Of a stretch of 60,488 nucleotides of DNA, positions 33,635 to 41,786 are shown one piece after another (position 1 is the first letter of the stretch; every line of letters begins with the position of its first letter). The stretch lies in NCBI RefSeq assembly GCF_002335805.1, contig NZ_NISU01000004.1, positions 1 through 60,488 on the forward strand, in the 5' to 3' direction. The position numbers and the translations under genes are program-made. The notes beneath the pieces are model-generated. The model had not been told where the DNA came from, ran no database searches, and saw only the letters and a list, made by a program, of their open reading frames with translations. Source of the stretch: Bacillus sp. FJAT-45350 (lineage in GTDB: Bacteria; Bacillota; Bacilli; Bacillales; NISU01).

Positions 33635-34432
33635 GTGAGCAAATTGGATGAGAAAGTAGCTATCGTAACGGGAGGAGCTTCAGGAATAGGGAAAGCAATC
33701 ACGAAACGATTTATAGATGAGGGTACGCGTGTATGTGTTTTCGATCTTTCCGAAGAAGGGTTAAATGAATTAAAAGAAGAATTTGGAGACAGTATTCTAA
33801 CATTTAGAGGCGATGTTACTAGTTATAGTGACCATAAAGAAGCTATAAGTAAAACCGTTGAAATTTTTGGGAAGTTGGATATATTTGTATCCAATGCAGG
33901 TGTATTTGATGGATTCGTTTCTCTTGAAGGCCTACCTGAAAGTCGTATCGATGAAGCTTTTTCTATGATTTTCGATATTAATGTAAAAGGTGGTCTACTT
34001 GGAGCCAAAGCAGCTTGTGCTGAATTGAAGAAAACAGGTGGAACTATTATATTTACCGTTTCAAATTCAGGGTTTTATCCTAATGGTGGTGGCCCTCTCT
34101 ATACAGCTAGTAAGCATGCTATTGTTGGCTTGATTAAAGAATTGGCTTATGAGTTAGCCCCTGAAATAAGAGTTAATGGAGTTTCCCCAGGTGGCACAAT
34201 TACGAATTTAAGCGCTATCCCTCCATTAAAAGATTGTGTACAACAACTTGATCCAGAAACAAGAAAAAGGTTAATTAGCGCTCGGAATCCTTTACAGATT
34301 GCACAAACCCCCGAAGACCATATGGGAGCCTATGTATTGTTAGCTTCGAATGAATCGAAAGCTATTACTGGTACAGTGATTGAAAGTGATGGTGGCCTAG
34401 GTGTGCGAGGAATGGCAGTAACGTTAAATTAA
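33635..34432 (+). CDS. cis-Dihydrodiol dehydrogenase (BphB-like SDR)
   Basis: The 265-residue SDR has the cofactor motif TGGASGIG (12-19), SNAG (86-89), and the active residues Ser143 or Ser145, Tyr156 and Lys160 (YTASK). The following KELAYELAPEIRVNGVSPGGT is very like biphenyl dihydrodiol dehydrogenase. It would rearomatise the product of the preceding Rieske oxygenase to a catechol. GTG at 33635 follows AAAGGAG; ATG at 33626 is the alternative. It is the last gene of the operon, with a strong terminator after it. Confidence 0.88.
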   Translation: MSKLDEKVAIVTGGASGIGKAITKRFIDEGTRVCVFDLSEEGLNELKEEFGDSILTFRGDVTSYSDHKEAISKTVEIFGKLDIFVSNAGVFDGFVSLEGLPESRIDEAFSMIFDINVKGGLLGAKAACAELKKTGGTIIFTVSNSGFYPNGGGPLYTASKHAIVGLIKELAYELAPEIRVNGVSPGGTITNLSAIPPLKDCVQQLDPETRKRLISARNPLQIAQTPEDHMGAYVLLASNESKAITGTVIESDGGLGVRGMAVTLN

Positions 34433-34449
34433 GAGACCATTTGAACGTT

Positions 34450-34498
34450 ACTTTCATTCAGTCGGGGAAAGAATCCCCCACTGAATGAAAGTTGTTTA
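34450..34498 (+). terminator. Terminator of the catabolic operon
   Basis: Arms ACTTTCATTCAGT and ACTGAATGAAAGT surround a 17-base loop that itself pairs GGGG with CCCC. TGTTTATTT follows. Confidence 0.85.
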
Positions 34499-34571
34499 TT
34501 TCCCAATAATTTTTGGGTAAACATTCATCTTGGTCCCGTGGGGTTAAGTTCTCAAATATAAATTAATCCAG

Positions 34572-34606
34572 AAAGCATGTATTCAAGCTTACATACATGC
34601 TTTTTC
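34572..34606 (+). terminator. Second terminator-like hairpin
   Basis: AAAGCATGTA and TACATGCTTT pair around a short loop, followed by TTTCT. It could back up the preceding terminator. Confidence 0.55.
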
Positions 34607-34766
34607 TATTGAAAGATTCAAATTAATAATGACAATTGGAAAATAAATTTATAAAAGCATTCGGTTTTCTGTTAGTTCTATCAAACACAATATTTACTAG
34701 GTCTTTGAAGAATCAAATAGAATAAAGCAAAGAAAGTAGAAGAGCGTTGCATAAAAGATTATAACA

Positions 34767-34789
34767 AGAAGAAAGTTCATTCGAATATT
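34767..34789. repeat. Degenerate copy of the GAAGAAACGTTTATTCGAAT repeat
   Basis: AGAAGAAAGTTCATTCGAAT differs from the parA-upstream repeats at a few positions. It stands 32 bases before the parB fragment, as if parA had been deleted between them. Confidence 0.5.
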
Positions 34790-34820
34790 GTTATAAAGGA
34801 AGAAAAGAGTATAACAATAA

Positions 34821-34941
34821 AAGAAGAAAGCGTGTATCATTTGATATTAGAACGGACTTACATAAAGAACTAAAGATGCAATCGCTAATTCAGGAGAAGA
34901 ATATCTATATTCTGATTGAGGCAGCGTTGGAGGAGTCGTAG
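34821..34941 (+). pseudogene. ParB-like ribbon-helix-helix fragment
   Basis: The frame encodes KRVSFDIRTDLHKELKMQSL and then IQEKNIYILIEAALEES, nearly identical to residues 52-86 of the ParB-like protein at 17512-17790. There is no start codon and the last residues differ. A stop lies in frame shortly upstream. It is a leftover of a duplicated partition locus. Confidence 0.8.
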
Positions 34942-35207
34942 GGTACTACTATTTAAAATAATGGCTGGCTAATTGAGTGGGTCAGCCTTAAAAAACATGG
35001 TACATGTTTTCATGGACAGATTAAGCATAATAACAGTAGTAAACTTCTATTTGCTTATTTAAATTATATCTGTTAATCTTAATAAGAATTATTTTTGTTC
35101 GGTTTGTAAGGGAAAGAATAAGTAATTAAATTTTTCGCCTTAGATAGCTACTTGAGCAACAATAGTAATAAATCGTGGATTATACATCCACACAGGAGGA
35201 AACAAAC
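34942..35207. promoter_or_regulatory. Leader region of the cold-shock gene
   Basis: The region lacks genes. The last 150 bases form a long AT-rich 5' leader before cspD, with a small GTGGAT/ATCCAC hairpin close to the ribosome-binding site. Long structured leaders of csp genes can sense cold; that role is inferred. Confidence 0.35.
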
Positions 35208-35408
35208 ATGCAAGAAGGTACAGTAAAATGGTTTAACGCAGAAAAAGGTTTCGGTTTCATCGAAGTTGACGGTGGAGAAGATGTATTCGTACATTTCTCA
35301 GCTATCCAAGGCGAAGGATTTAAATCTTTAGATGAAGGCCAAAAAGTTACTTTTGAAGTAGAGCAAGGTCAACGCGGACCTCAAGCTACAAACGTTAACA
35401 AAGCCTAA
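35208..35408 (+). CDS. cspD: CspA/CspD-family cold-shock protein
   Basis: The 66-residue OB-fold protein binds single-stranded RNA and DNA. RNP1 is KGFGFIEV (13-20) and RNP2 is VFVHF (about 26-30). The sequence [20 protein letters not shown] is typical of Bacillus Csp proteins. ATG at 35208 follows AGGAGG. It has its own terminator at 35414. A plasmid-borne copy could ease transcript folding at low temperature. Confidence 0.97.
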   Translation: MQEGTVKWFNAEKGFGFIEVDGGEDVFVHFSAIQGEGFKSLDEGQKVTFEVEQGQRGPQATNVNKA

Positions 35409-35413
35409 GTATG

Positions 35414-35447
35414 AAAAAAAGGACCCTATCTTAGGGTCCTTTTTTTA
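35414..35447 (+). terminator. cspD terminator
   Basis: AAAGGACCCTA and TAGGGTCCTTT form a compact hairpin followed by TTTTTATTT. Confidence 0.9.
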
Positions 35448-35668
35448 TTTCCACGCACAAAAAAAGACCTCCTAAAAGTTACCTCCTCGTTCAATCAAGT
35501 TTTGCCAAAATTGAAAGAAAAGAAATTCCTTTAGTCAGCCTCGAAGAAATATGTTACAAGGTTTAAATGGTCAGGTGCATCATACCACATTACTTAGAGA
35601 ATACATAATTTATTGAAAAATTAATTGAATTAACATTAACTATCTAACCAACAAACGGTAGAATAAAA

Positions 35669-35683
35669 GAAGAAACGTTTATT
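35669..35683. repeat. GAAGAAACGTTTATT repeat
   Basis: The 15-bp core of the dispersed repeat lies in the gap between cspD and the YjcZ-like gene, preceded by ATAAAA as at 16691. No gene overlaps it. Confidence 0.5.
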
Positions 35684-35721
35684 GGTTGTTTTATTTCTTC
35701 TTATCGATTAACCATATCTAC

Positions 35722-35757
35722 AAAAAAGGCGGCTAGTCTTTAAACTGCCGCCTTTTT
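35722..35757. terminator. Bidirectional terminator between convergent genes
   Basis: AAAAAAGGCGGC pairs with GCCGCCTTTTT around a 13-base loop. It can end the leftward YjcZ-like transcript and any rightward transcript. Confidence 0.75.
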
Positions 35758-35823
35758 CGTTACCGTATGTCGTGAAAAGAAAGCCCATGCAGGGCGTTAG
35801 CGTTTTTAGCCATGCAAGATTAG

Positions 35824-36063
35824 TTAGTAAGCTCCAAATCCTGCTGCACCCATACCGCCTGCCATTCCTGCTGGTGCTGCTGCTGCCATTCCTCCTGCTA
35901 CTGGTGCTGCACCCATTGCTGGCGCCGCTCCAAATCCTCCTACGCCATACCCTGCTGTATGTCCGCCGCCCATCCACGACGCACCAATGATAATTAAGAG
36001 AATGAATAATACTATAATTAACGCGAAGCCGCTGCCTGCGCCTGTTCCTGTACCTACACTCAT
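35824..36063 (-). CDS. YjcZ-family sporulation-type membrane peptide
   Basis: The 79-residue protein has a Gly/Thr N-terminus, one hydrophobic helix ([18 protein letters not shown]) as in YjcZ proteins, and an unusually long low-complexity tail of Gly, Ala, Pro and Met. YjcZ proteins are tiny, Gly-rich membrane peptides associated with sporulation in Bacillus. The tail is about twice the family length. ATG is behind AAGGAGAG. Terminator at 35722. Confidence 0.75.
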   Translation of the reverse strand: MSVGTGTGAGSGFALIIVLFILLIIIGASWMGGGHTAGYGVGGFGAAPAMGAAPVAGGMAAAAPAGMAGGMGAAGFGAY

Positions 36064-36822
36064 TAAAATCTCTCCTTAAAAAGGGTTTTGTGAGAGTTTA
36101 ACCACACAGTAACAGACTATGTCTGAATGAGTTTAATGATTGGGCGCGAGTGGGCTTATTGGGAACACAACTATTATGTCTATAATTCATGTCATTTTGA
36201 GTCTGTGAGATGTAAAAGTAAATAAATAGACAAATGATGATAATAATCATGTAGTTGAAAAATAGTTAGCCCATTTATAAAATAAATTATTTAATCTATT
36301 CATATCTCGTAGTAATAGAAAACTTTTATATCCTAGATCTTTTATAATTTAGATCAAAACCTTTTATACGAACGCGCTAACCCTTGGTGTAATTGGGGTT
36401 GTTGCTTTTTTTTGATGAAAAAAACAGAAATGAGACAGCGATAGGTCGTTTATATAAAGATAATTCCTGAAACTAAGCTTATAAACCAACAAATAAGCTG
36501 AAGAATTTTGATGAGGTGCAGTGCATGAATAATAACTGTTATTTTGCATGAACTTCGACTACTTATCCAAGGTATCCAGAGATAAGTTACTTTAACTTAA
36601 GGTTTTTTCATCTTTATAGTAGAGATTGAATCACAAATTCACTAATTTATTTATGGTTTTTTCTTTCCTTGATGTACGAAAGTTTTACTTGGTGAATTCA
36701 ATGTATACTTACGCAATAAGTGAGCTTGTTAAGATACTTTGTTTCTATGCCAAAATCATTACTATTTTCGTTAACTGAACGACAAATAGCCCTTTTTCAT
36801 CGCTTTTTTAAAAGGGCTATCG
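36064..36822. other. Long gap without a convincing gene
   Basis: About 760 bases are AT-rich and closed in all frames by stops, apart from a 61-codon frame without family or ribosome-binding site. A weak hairpin AGCCCTTTT/AAAAGGGCT at 36788-36818 may end the leftward rep-type gene. Nothing else was recognised. Confidence 0.4.
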
Positions 36823-38271
36823 TTAAGCATTAATAGTAGAGCGTTCTATGATAAAGTCTTCTAATTTCATTAGTGTCTGTTGATTCTGCTCTTGTTCTCT
36901 TTGGTGTGCAGCTAATTCAATTCGACCAATGAGCCAATCGATTATGTATGTTTCAGATTTATCGTAGTGGAACGCTACTACATGTTCTTCTAGCTGGCAA
37001 TATGTAGTTGGGTCAATTTTACGATTGAACGCATGCAGCCGTACTGGATAGATGTTTTCAAGAGTCGTTAGCTTATTATCTAGTATGTAGTCATTTATCG
37101 TCGGGGCTAGTTTGAACGTTTCTTTCACTGCGTCTTTGCATGCTTTAAACATTCGCCTGATTTCTCTTGTGCTATACCAGCTAAACTTTGTTATAAATTC
37201 AAAGAGTCGATGGTCTTTTACTTGTTCGTCTAGTCCTGGTGCAATGTAATCGTATATGTCTGTCTCATGAGCAATATCTGTAATCTCTTTTTCGCGGCTA
37301 ATACGAGTTTCTTTTTTGATAAAGTGAGCTAAATCTCGTGGAGCGTGACCGTTCCGTTTGATGAAGCTTTTGATTTCACGTAATACTTGACGGATAACAC
37401 GATAGCCAAGGCTTTTCATGCAGTTGATGAGAAGACTCATTTGTTCAGCCACTTCACCGATGCCTAACTCGTCCAATACTCGTTTCATAAACTGTGCTTT
37501 TCTTGGATAACGAATAGGTGACTCTAGCGAATCTCTCAGTTCTTGTCCCTGTTGAATCGCAGGTTGAATGCCTTTTTGTAATGCTAGATAGGCTTTATGA
37601 TAGCGACCTCTTTGTTTCTCCATTTTTGCCACACGAAAATAAACCTTCCCTTGTGCATTTTTTCCTGAAAGTTCATCAAGAACGGACTGCACTTGAATAG
37701 GTTGTGTTTTATGTAGAAGCTTGATTAAGCCATTTTCTCCTCGAATTGAACGGAAAATGAACTCATTAGTACCTTGTTGAATGGCTGTCATGAGAAAAAG
37801 CTTTCGTGCAGCGAGTGTTAAGTCACTGAATGCTGTTGTGAAGACAGTTTCAGAAACGACTGCATAGCGATGAGGCTTGTTCGTCGCTTCATTGATAAAG
37901 TAATTAAGAGTATAGTTTGCTAGATTTGTGCCTTCGATTGTTTCTACCGTTACTAAACCACGTCTTACGAACTTATCCATACTTAAATAAACCTGAGTAT
38001 GGCTTGCAGGCGATTCAAAGTACTCACGCATCGCTTGATAGATTTGATGCACCGTTGTTTCTTTAATTCGGCCGTTTGTATTACATATCTTGTGTAGAAT
38101 GATGAGTAAGTCTAGATCTGCATTCGTGATATGATATAAATCATAAGGGAGGTCATTGTGCAAATCATCCTGAACTTTTGCAAACAGCAGCTCATTCCAA
38201 AACGCCGTACTTATGGCTACTGGTGTTGTTTTCTTCCCTTTTAATCCTCGTGCATTAGCTAGAATTGTCAT
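36823..38271 (-). CDS. Probable plasmid replication protein, left of the origin
   Basis: The 482-residue protein is not recognised with certainty. It is soluble, basic and mostly helical, with winged-helix-like stretches such as TNADLDLLIILHKICNTNGRIKETTVHQIYQAM (about 50-85) and LTLAARKLFLMTAIQQ. It is transcribed away from an iteron-rich gap, opposite a second large gene with a DNA-binding domain. This is the usual layout of a replication or copy-control module. ATG at 38271 follows GGAGGTGAGG; the upstream ATG at 38289 lacks a site. A role in initiation or regulation is inferred from context. Confidence 0.5.
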   Translation of the reverse strand: MTILANARGLKGKKTTPVAISTAFWNELLFAKVQDDLHNDLPYDLYHITNADLDLLIILHKICNTNGRIKETTVHQIYQAMREYFESPASHTQVYLSMDKFVRRGLVTVETIEGTNLANYTLNYFINEATNKPHRYAVVSETVFTTAFSDLTLAARKLFLMTAIQQGTNEFIFRSIRGENGLIKLLHKTQPIQVQSVLDELSGKNAQGKVYFRVAKMEKQRGRYHKAYLALQKGIQPAIQQGQELRDSLESPIRYPRKAQFMKRVLDELGIGEVAEQMSLLINCMKSLGYRVIRQVLREIKSFIKRNGHAPRDLAHFIKKETRISREKEITDIAHETDIYDYIAPGLDEQVKDHRLFEFITKFSWYSTREIRRMFKACKDAVKETFKLAPTINDYILDNKLTTLENIYPVRLHAFNRKIDPTTYCQLEEHVVAFHYDKSETYIIDWLIGRIELAAHQREQEQNQQTLMKLEDFIIERSTINA

Positions 38272-38289
38272 GTACCTCACCTCCCTCAT

Positions 38290-38921
38290 GTAATCTTCTA
38301 TTTGTGGTATATATTACTAGAATTATTATAGCATCCTGTGCATTTTTTTTTGGCTCTCTTAATTAGGAAAAATGCACAGCTTTCGACAGCCCTTAAACCC
38401 TTGGTACATAAGGATAAAAATTTTTTCCAAAAAAATTTATAGCCACCCAAACGACGACTTTTTTAGTTGTTTTTACCATATATTAGGATAAAAATGTGCG
38501 TAATTACCCTTTTTTGCAAGGGGAAAATAACCTACCTACTTATTTTTTCTTTGCCAAAACAGGCTGAAACCACTGATATAATAGCTTTTTTTGTAACTAA
38601 ATGTAATAGGTTTATTGCCAGTGAAGTGACGATATTTAATTGCCAGTGAAGTGACGACATTTTATGAAAATGAAGTGCACAAAGTCCAGTCTTGTATTAA
38701 ATATCCTTAAAATTGGAAATTTCATTATTTAACTATGTGCATTTGGTACGTGTATAGCCAGTGACATGAGAATATGTGCATTTTTTCATTTAATAGCCAC
38801 TGAAGCGACGACATTAGTTTTAAAATGCACAATATCATAGAGTTTTGTGCATTTTTTTGTGCAAATGGTATAATTATAGAGTGGTATTTTTAAAAAATGC
38901 ACAGAAAAGGGTGACTGCACA
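38290..38921. other. Iteron-rich replication origin region
   Basis: Two repeat families are interleaved. GCCAGTGAAGTGACGAYAT occurs at 38617, 38642, 38757 (degenerate), 38796 (degenerate) and 38442 (remote). TGTGCATTTT or its complement AAAATGCACA occurs at about 38337, 38369, 38735, 38774, 38822, 38845 and 38897, with TGCACAGTGCAT at 38913. Runs of T and A provide likely melting sites. No gene fits. This is the best candidate for the plasmid origin. Confidence 0.65.
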
Positions 38922-40568
38922 GTGCATATAAATAGCGACGTTTTTATGGAGGTTGCTGAGGACTTATTAGGTGATAAGTATGAAGAAATCCTTCAGTTAT
39001 GGAGAAGCGATGATGAGGATGAGGCGTTTAGAGCCTTTCAATTATTAATCAATACAATTATTGATCATGAAGATGAGGTAAGTTGTGCAAGTATTGTTAC
39101 CCTTTATGGTCAACAAATTGTGCAGATTATGTCCCCGTTATTAGAGACATACTTAGATAGTACCGAAAAAGGTGAGATGATAGAAAAGTTACTGAGCGAA
39201 GAAGTAGCAGAAACAGGGTCTTCGTTGTTATTTCATAAATTAAGAGAAGCGATTAGTTTAAATAGTTTTTCTAAAAAAGATGGCATTCCCACAGTAGAAA
39301 TTAAGAATGGAAATCAAACCCATGTAGCCCAAATACATACTCATGTTGACGATGGAATGATTCTTACAAATGGGGAAATTGACCAGTGGGAAACGTTAAT
39401 GGCTCAAGCGATAACATCAATGGACGACTTAACTGCGGATGCATTTGATGTCATTTCAATTCTTTGGATGAAGAGCGCGAGTACTGAAAAAGATATGGTT
39501 TCGTTTAATCATGAAGATGTACTTACGATGCGACAAATACAGAAGAACAAAAATAAATTAGGATATGGCACTTTTCGAAAAAAGGATCGAGATGAGGTCA
39601 TGAAAAGAATTGCTGCACTAGCTTCTATTTGGTTGCGAGTTGATGAGGATGATGAAGTTCATTTTATTGATCAGACATCTCTATCAGAATATAAAAAATC
39701 TAAATTAAAAAGACTGTTTGTAGTAGACAATGTAACGATTGCTCATGATCGGCAAACAAATGATGTGATTGGGATTTATGAATGTGAGATTAGACCTGGC
39801 GATTTACTAGCAAGCTATTTGCATGGTGCAAAAAAGTCGACGGGTATGCTTTCACTTAAAGCGCTACAATATAATCCTGTTAAGCATAAGCATCATAAAA
39901 GATTAACTCGCTACTTGTCTTGGCAATGGCGAATTCGCTCCCGTAAAACGGACTTCGAGCGACCGTATAATATCGGTGGTGAACGAGGGTTGTTAAGTGT
40001 ACTCGGAATGGATAGTACAAATGATAAGAGACCATTTCGAGTTAAGGAATCGTTTGAGAGTATTTTAGATACACTGCAGGAGGACAAGATTATAGACTCT
40101 TGGCACTATGTATCGATTGACGAGACAAGAATGGGAAAAGGGAACCGAGGTTGGCTGACAAATTATTGGATGACATTACAAGTCATTATTCTCCCTCCAA
40201 AAGAAATCATCTCAGGCTTATCTATTGAAGAAAAGCCAAGGCCACTTGAGATTGAAGAAGTGATTAATGAGTTTGGTAAGAAGCTTAGTCGGACTAAAAA
40301 AAGAGACGACCAGATGAATCGAGAAGAGCAATTAGTGTTAGGCTTACATTTTGAAGAAACAGATTCAACTTCGACTGATTATAAAATAACCCCAGAATTA
40401 GTTCAACATACTAGGAAAAAGAGAGGCTTAACCTTATCAAAAGCTGCTAAGGAAATTGGAATTGCTCACACGACCTTATCTCGTTTTGAGAAGAACGAGA
40501 TAAAGAAGCCTAATTCTAAGAATGATGAAAAGCTTAGGAAGTGGATTACTGAAGAGGAACCCAAATAA
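38922..40568 (+). CDS. Probable plasmid replication protein with XRE-type HTH
   Basis: The 548-residue protein is transcribed from the iteron region. Its N-terminus is acidic and helical. The middle (about 165-410) shows alternating charged helices and winged-helix-like segments such as IQKNKNKLGYGTFRKKDRDEVMKRIAAL. The C-terminus (about 490-545) has an XRE helix-turn-helix, LTLSKAAKEIGIAHTTLSRFEKNE. It starts with GTG behind AAGGGTG, and TGTGCAT repeats reach up to its start, so it may repress itself. Initiator function is inferred from context; the family was not identified. Confidence 0.55.
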   Translation: MHINSDVFMEVAEDLLGDKYEEILQLWRSDDEDEAFRAFQLLINTIIDHEDEVSCASIVTLYGQQIVQIMSPLLETYLDSTEKGEMIEKLLSEEVAETGSSLLFHKLREAISLNSFSKKDGIPTVEIKNGNQTHVAQIHTHVDDGMILTNGEIDQWETLMAQAITSMDDLTADAFDVISILWMKSASTEKDMVSFNHEDVLTMRQIQKNKNKLGYGTFRKKDRDEVMKRIAALASIWLRVDEDDEVHFIDQTSLSEYKKSKLKRLFVVDNVTIAHDRQTNDVIGIYECEIRPGDLLASYLHGAKKSTGMLSLKALQYNPVKHKHHKRLTRYLSWQWRIRSRKTDFERPYNIGGERGLLSVLGMDSTNDKRPFRVKESFESILDTLQEDKIIDSWHYVSIDETRMGKGNRGWLTNYWMTLQVIILPPKEIISGLSIEEKPRPLEIEEVINEFGKKLSRTKKRDDQMNREEQLVLGLHFEETDSTSTDYKITPELVQHTRKKRGLTLSKAAKEIGIAHTTLSRFEKNEIKKPNSKNDEKLRKWITEEEPK

Positions 40569-40672
40569 GGGATAATTTAACACAATTGATTTGGGCTCTT
40601 AATGTTATTGTAATATAAAGGGTGTATCATGAAAGTATTAAGTAACCCCCCAAGTTACACATAAATTATTTG

Positions 40673-40703
40673 GCACATGCTGGTTAGGCATGTGCTATTT
40701 TTT
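40673..40703 (+). terminator. Terminator of the 548-aa rep-type gene
   Basis: GCACATGC and GCATGTGC pair around TGGTTAG, followed by TATTTTTT. The hairpin at 54311-54342 is closely similar. Confidence 0.85.
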
Positions 40704-40738
40704 ATGAAAATATACAAACGTATGAATAAAAGAAGGTT

Positions 40739-40761
40739 GGAAGAAACGTTTATTCGAAATT
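40739..40761. repeat. GGAAGAAACGTTTATTCGAA repeat
   Basis: This copy of the dispersed repeat lies 145 bases before the TauE/SafE gene, with an ATAAAAGAAG stretch upstream as near parA. Confidence 0.5.
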
Positions 40762-40904
40762 TTAGGAATCTAACATAGTCGTTAAAAGAAGAATTAGACT
40801 ACTTGTTTTAAAATATGATAATAGAGATAGCATTATTTTTTAAACAACTAGAGAAAAGTGAGGTGATGTTTCATTGTAAAATATGAAATATAAGGAGGTC
40901 ACCT

Positions 40905-41726
40905 ATGTTACTCGTATTCGTCCTGATTTTAATTGTTGTTGGGTTAGCTTCGGGTATGTTAGGTAGTCTAGTTGGAATAGGTGGGGGGATGGTTATCGTT
41001 CCTTCTCTATTATATTTAGGGCTGTTTTCAATTTCCCCCTTATTCTCAGAGGTTACTCCTCAAGTTGCTGTCGGTACATCACTACTTGTTATATTAGTCA
41101 TTGGTCTATCATCGACCTTCGCCTACTTGAAACAAAAAACAGTTGATTACAAGAGTGGATGGATGCTCTTTATCGGTAGTGGACCGGGAGCGATTGTGGG
41201 GGCGTGGCTGAATCGTTTTCTCTCATCAGAACAATTCTCTCTCTACTTTGGCATCTTCATTATCTGTATTGCGATTTTAATGATGGTACGTAATTACTTG
41301 AAGCCTGTTGTTATAAGAAAAACCTTTCTCTATACAGCGATTGGTGATAACGGGGATGAAGTGACATATGGGTATAATGTGCCAGTGATGTTAGTTATCT
41401 CATTTAGTATCGGTATCCTGGCTGGTTTGTTTGGAATAGGTGGGGGCGTGTTAATGGTTCCTGTCATGATCTTGTTATTTAACTTTCCAACTAGAATTGC
41501 GGTTGCGACGTCAATGTTGGTCATCTTTCTATCAGCTATTACAGGTTCGATTACTCATATGGTATTAGGTAATATCAATTGGACGTATGCGGGCTGTCTA
41601 GTTGTAGGGGCTTGGTTTGGGGCGAAAATTGGTGCGTACCTCAATAACAAATTGAAAGCAGAATATGTATTAGCTATCTTTCGTTTTGTCTTACTCTTTG
41701 TGGGAATTGGATTAACGATTAACTAA
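40905..41726 (+). CDS. TSUP-family (TauE/SafE) membrane permease
   Basis: The 273-residue protein has about eight membrane helices and the two family repeats SGMLGSLVGIGGGMVIVPSL (about 16-36) and AGLFGIGGGVLMVPVMI (about 172-188). TSUP proteins move sulfite, sulfonates or small organic anions, often outward. It is monocistronic, with ATG behind AAGGAGG. It neighbours a carboxylate transporter and the malonate operon, so organic-acid or thiol efflux is conceivable, but the substrate is unknown. Confidence 0.92.
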   Translation: MLLVFVLILIVVGLASGMLGSLVGIGGGMVIVPSLLYLGLFSISPLFSEVTPQVAVGTSLLVILVIGLSSTFAYLKQKTVDYKSGWMLFIGSGPGAIVGAWLNRFLSSEQFSLYFGIFIICIAILMMVRNYLKPVVIRKTFLYTAIGDNGDEVTYGYNVPVMLVISFSIGILAGLFGIGGGVLMVPVMILLFNFPTRIAVATSMLVIFLSAITGSITHMVLGNINWTYAGCLVVGAWFGAKIGAYLNNKLKAEYVLAIFRFVLLFVGIGLTIN

Positions 41727-41768
41727 ACAAAGGAAGAAACGTTTATTTCTACGTTTCTTCCTTTGTTT
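41725..41768. terminator. Bidirectional hairpin built on the GAAGAAACG repeat
   Basis: Perfect 17-bp arms AAACAAAGGAAGAAACG and CGTTTCTTCCTTTGTTT enclose TTTATTTCTA. It stands between convergent genes and doubles as two inverted GAAGAAACG copies. The hairpin at 54355-54388 has the same loop and inner arms. Confidence 0.8.
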
Positions 41769-41786
41769 GTTCTTTCTTTTATTCGT

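Noticed and set aside
35708..35990. Overlapping frames on both strands across the Gly/Ala-rich peptide
   Set aside because: The low-complexity GGT/GCT repeats keep several frames open; only the YjcZ-like frame has a ribosome-binding site and a family pattern.
36364..36549. 61-codon minus-strand frame in the gap before the rep-like gene
   Set aside because: Composition is non-coding in character and there is no ribosome-binding site or known motif.
38617..38814. CRISPR-like repeats
   Set aside because: The repeats are 19 bp with irregular spacing of about 6 to 100 bases, no spacers of constant size and no cas genes; iterons explain them better.
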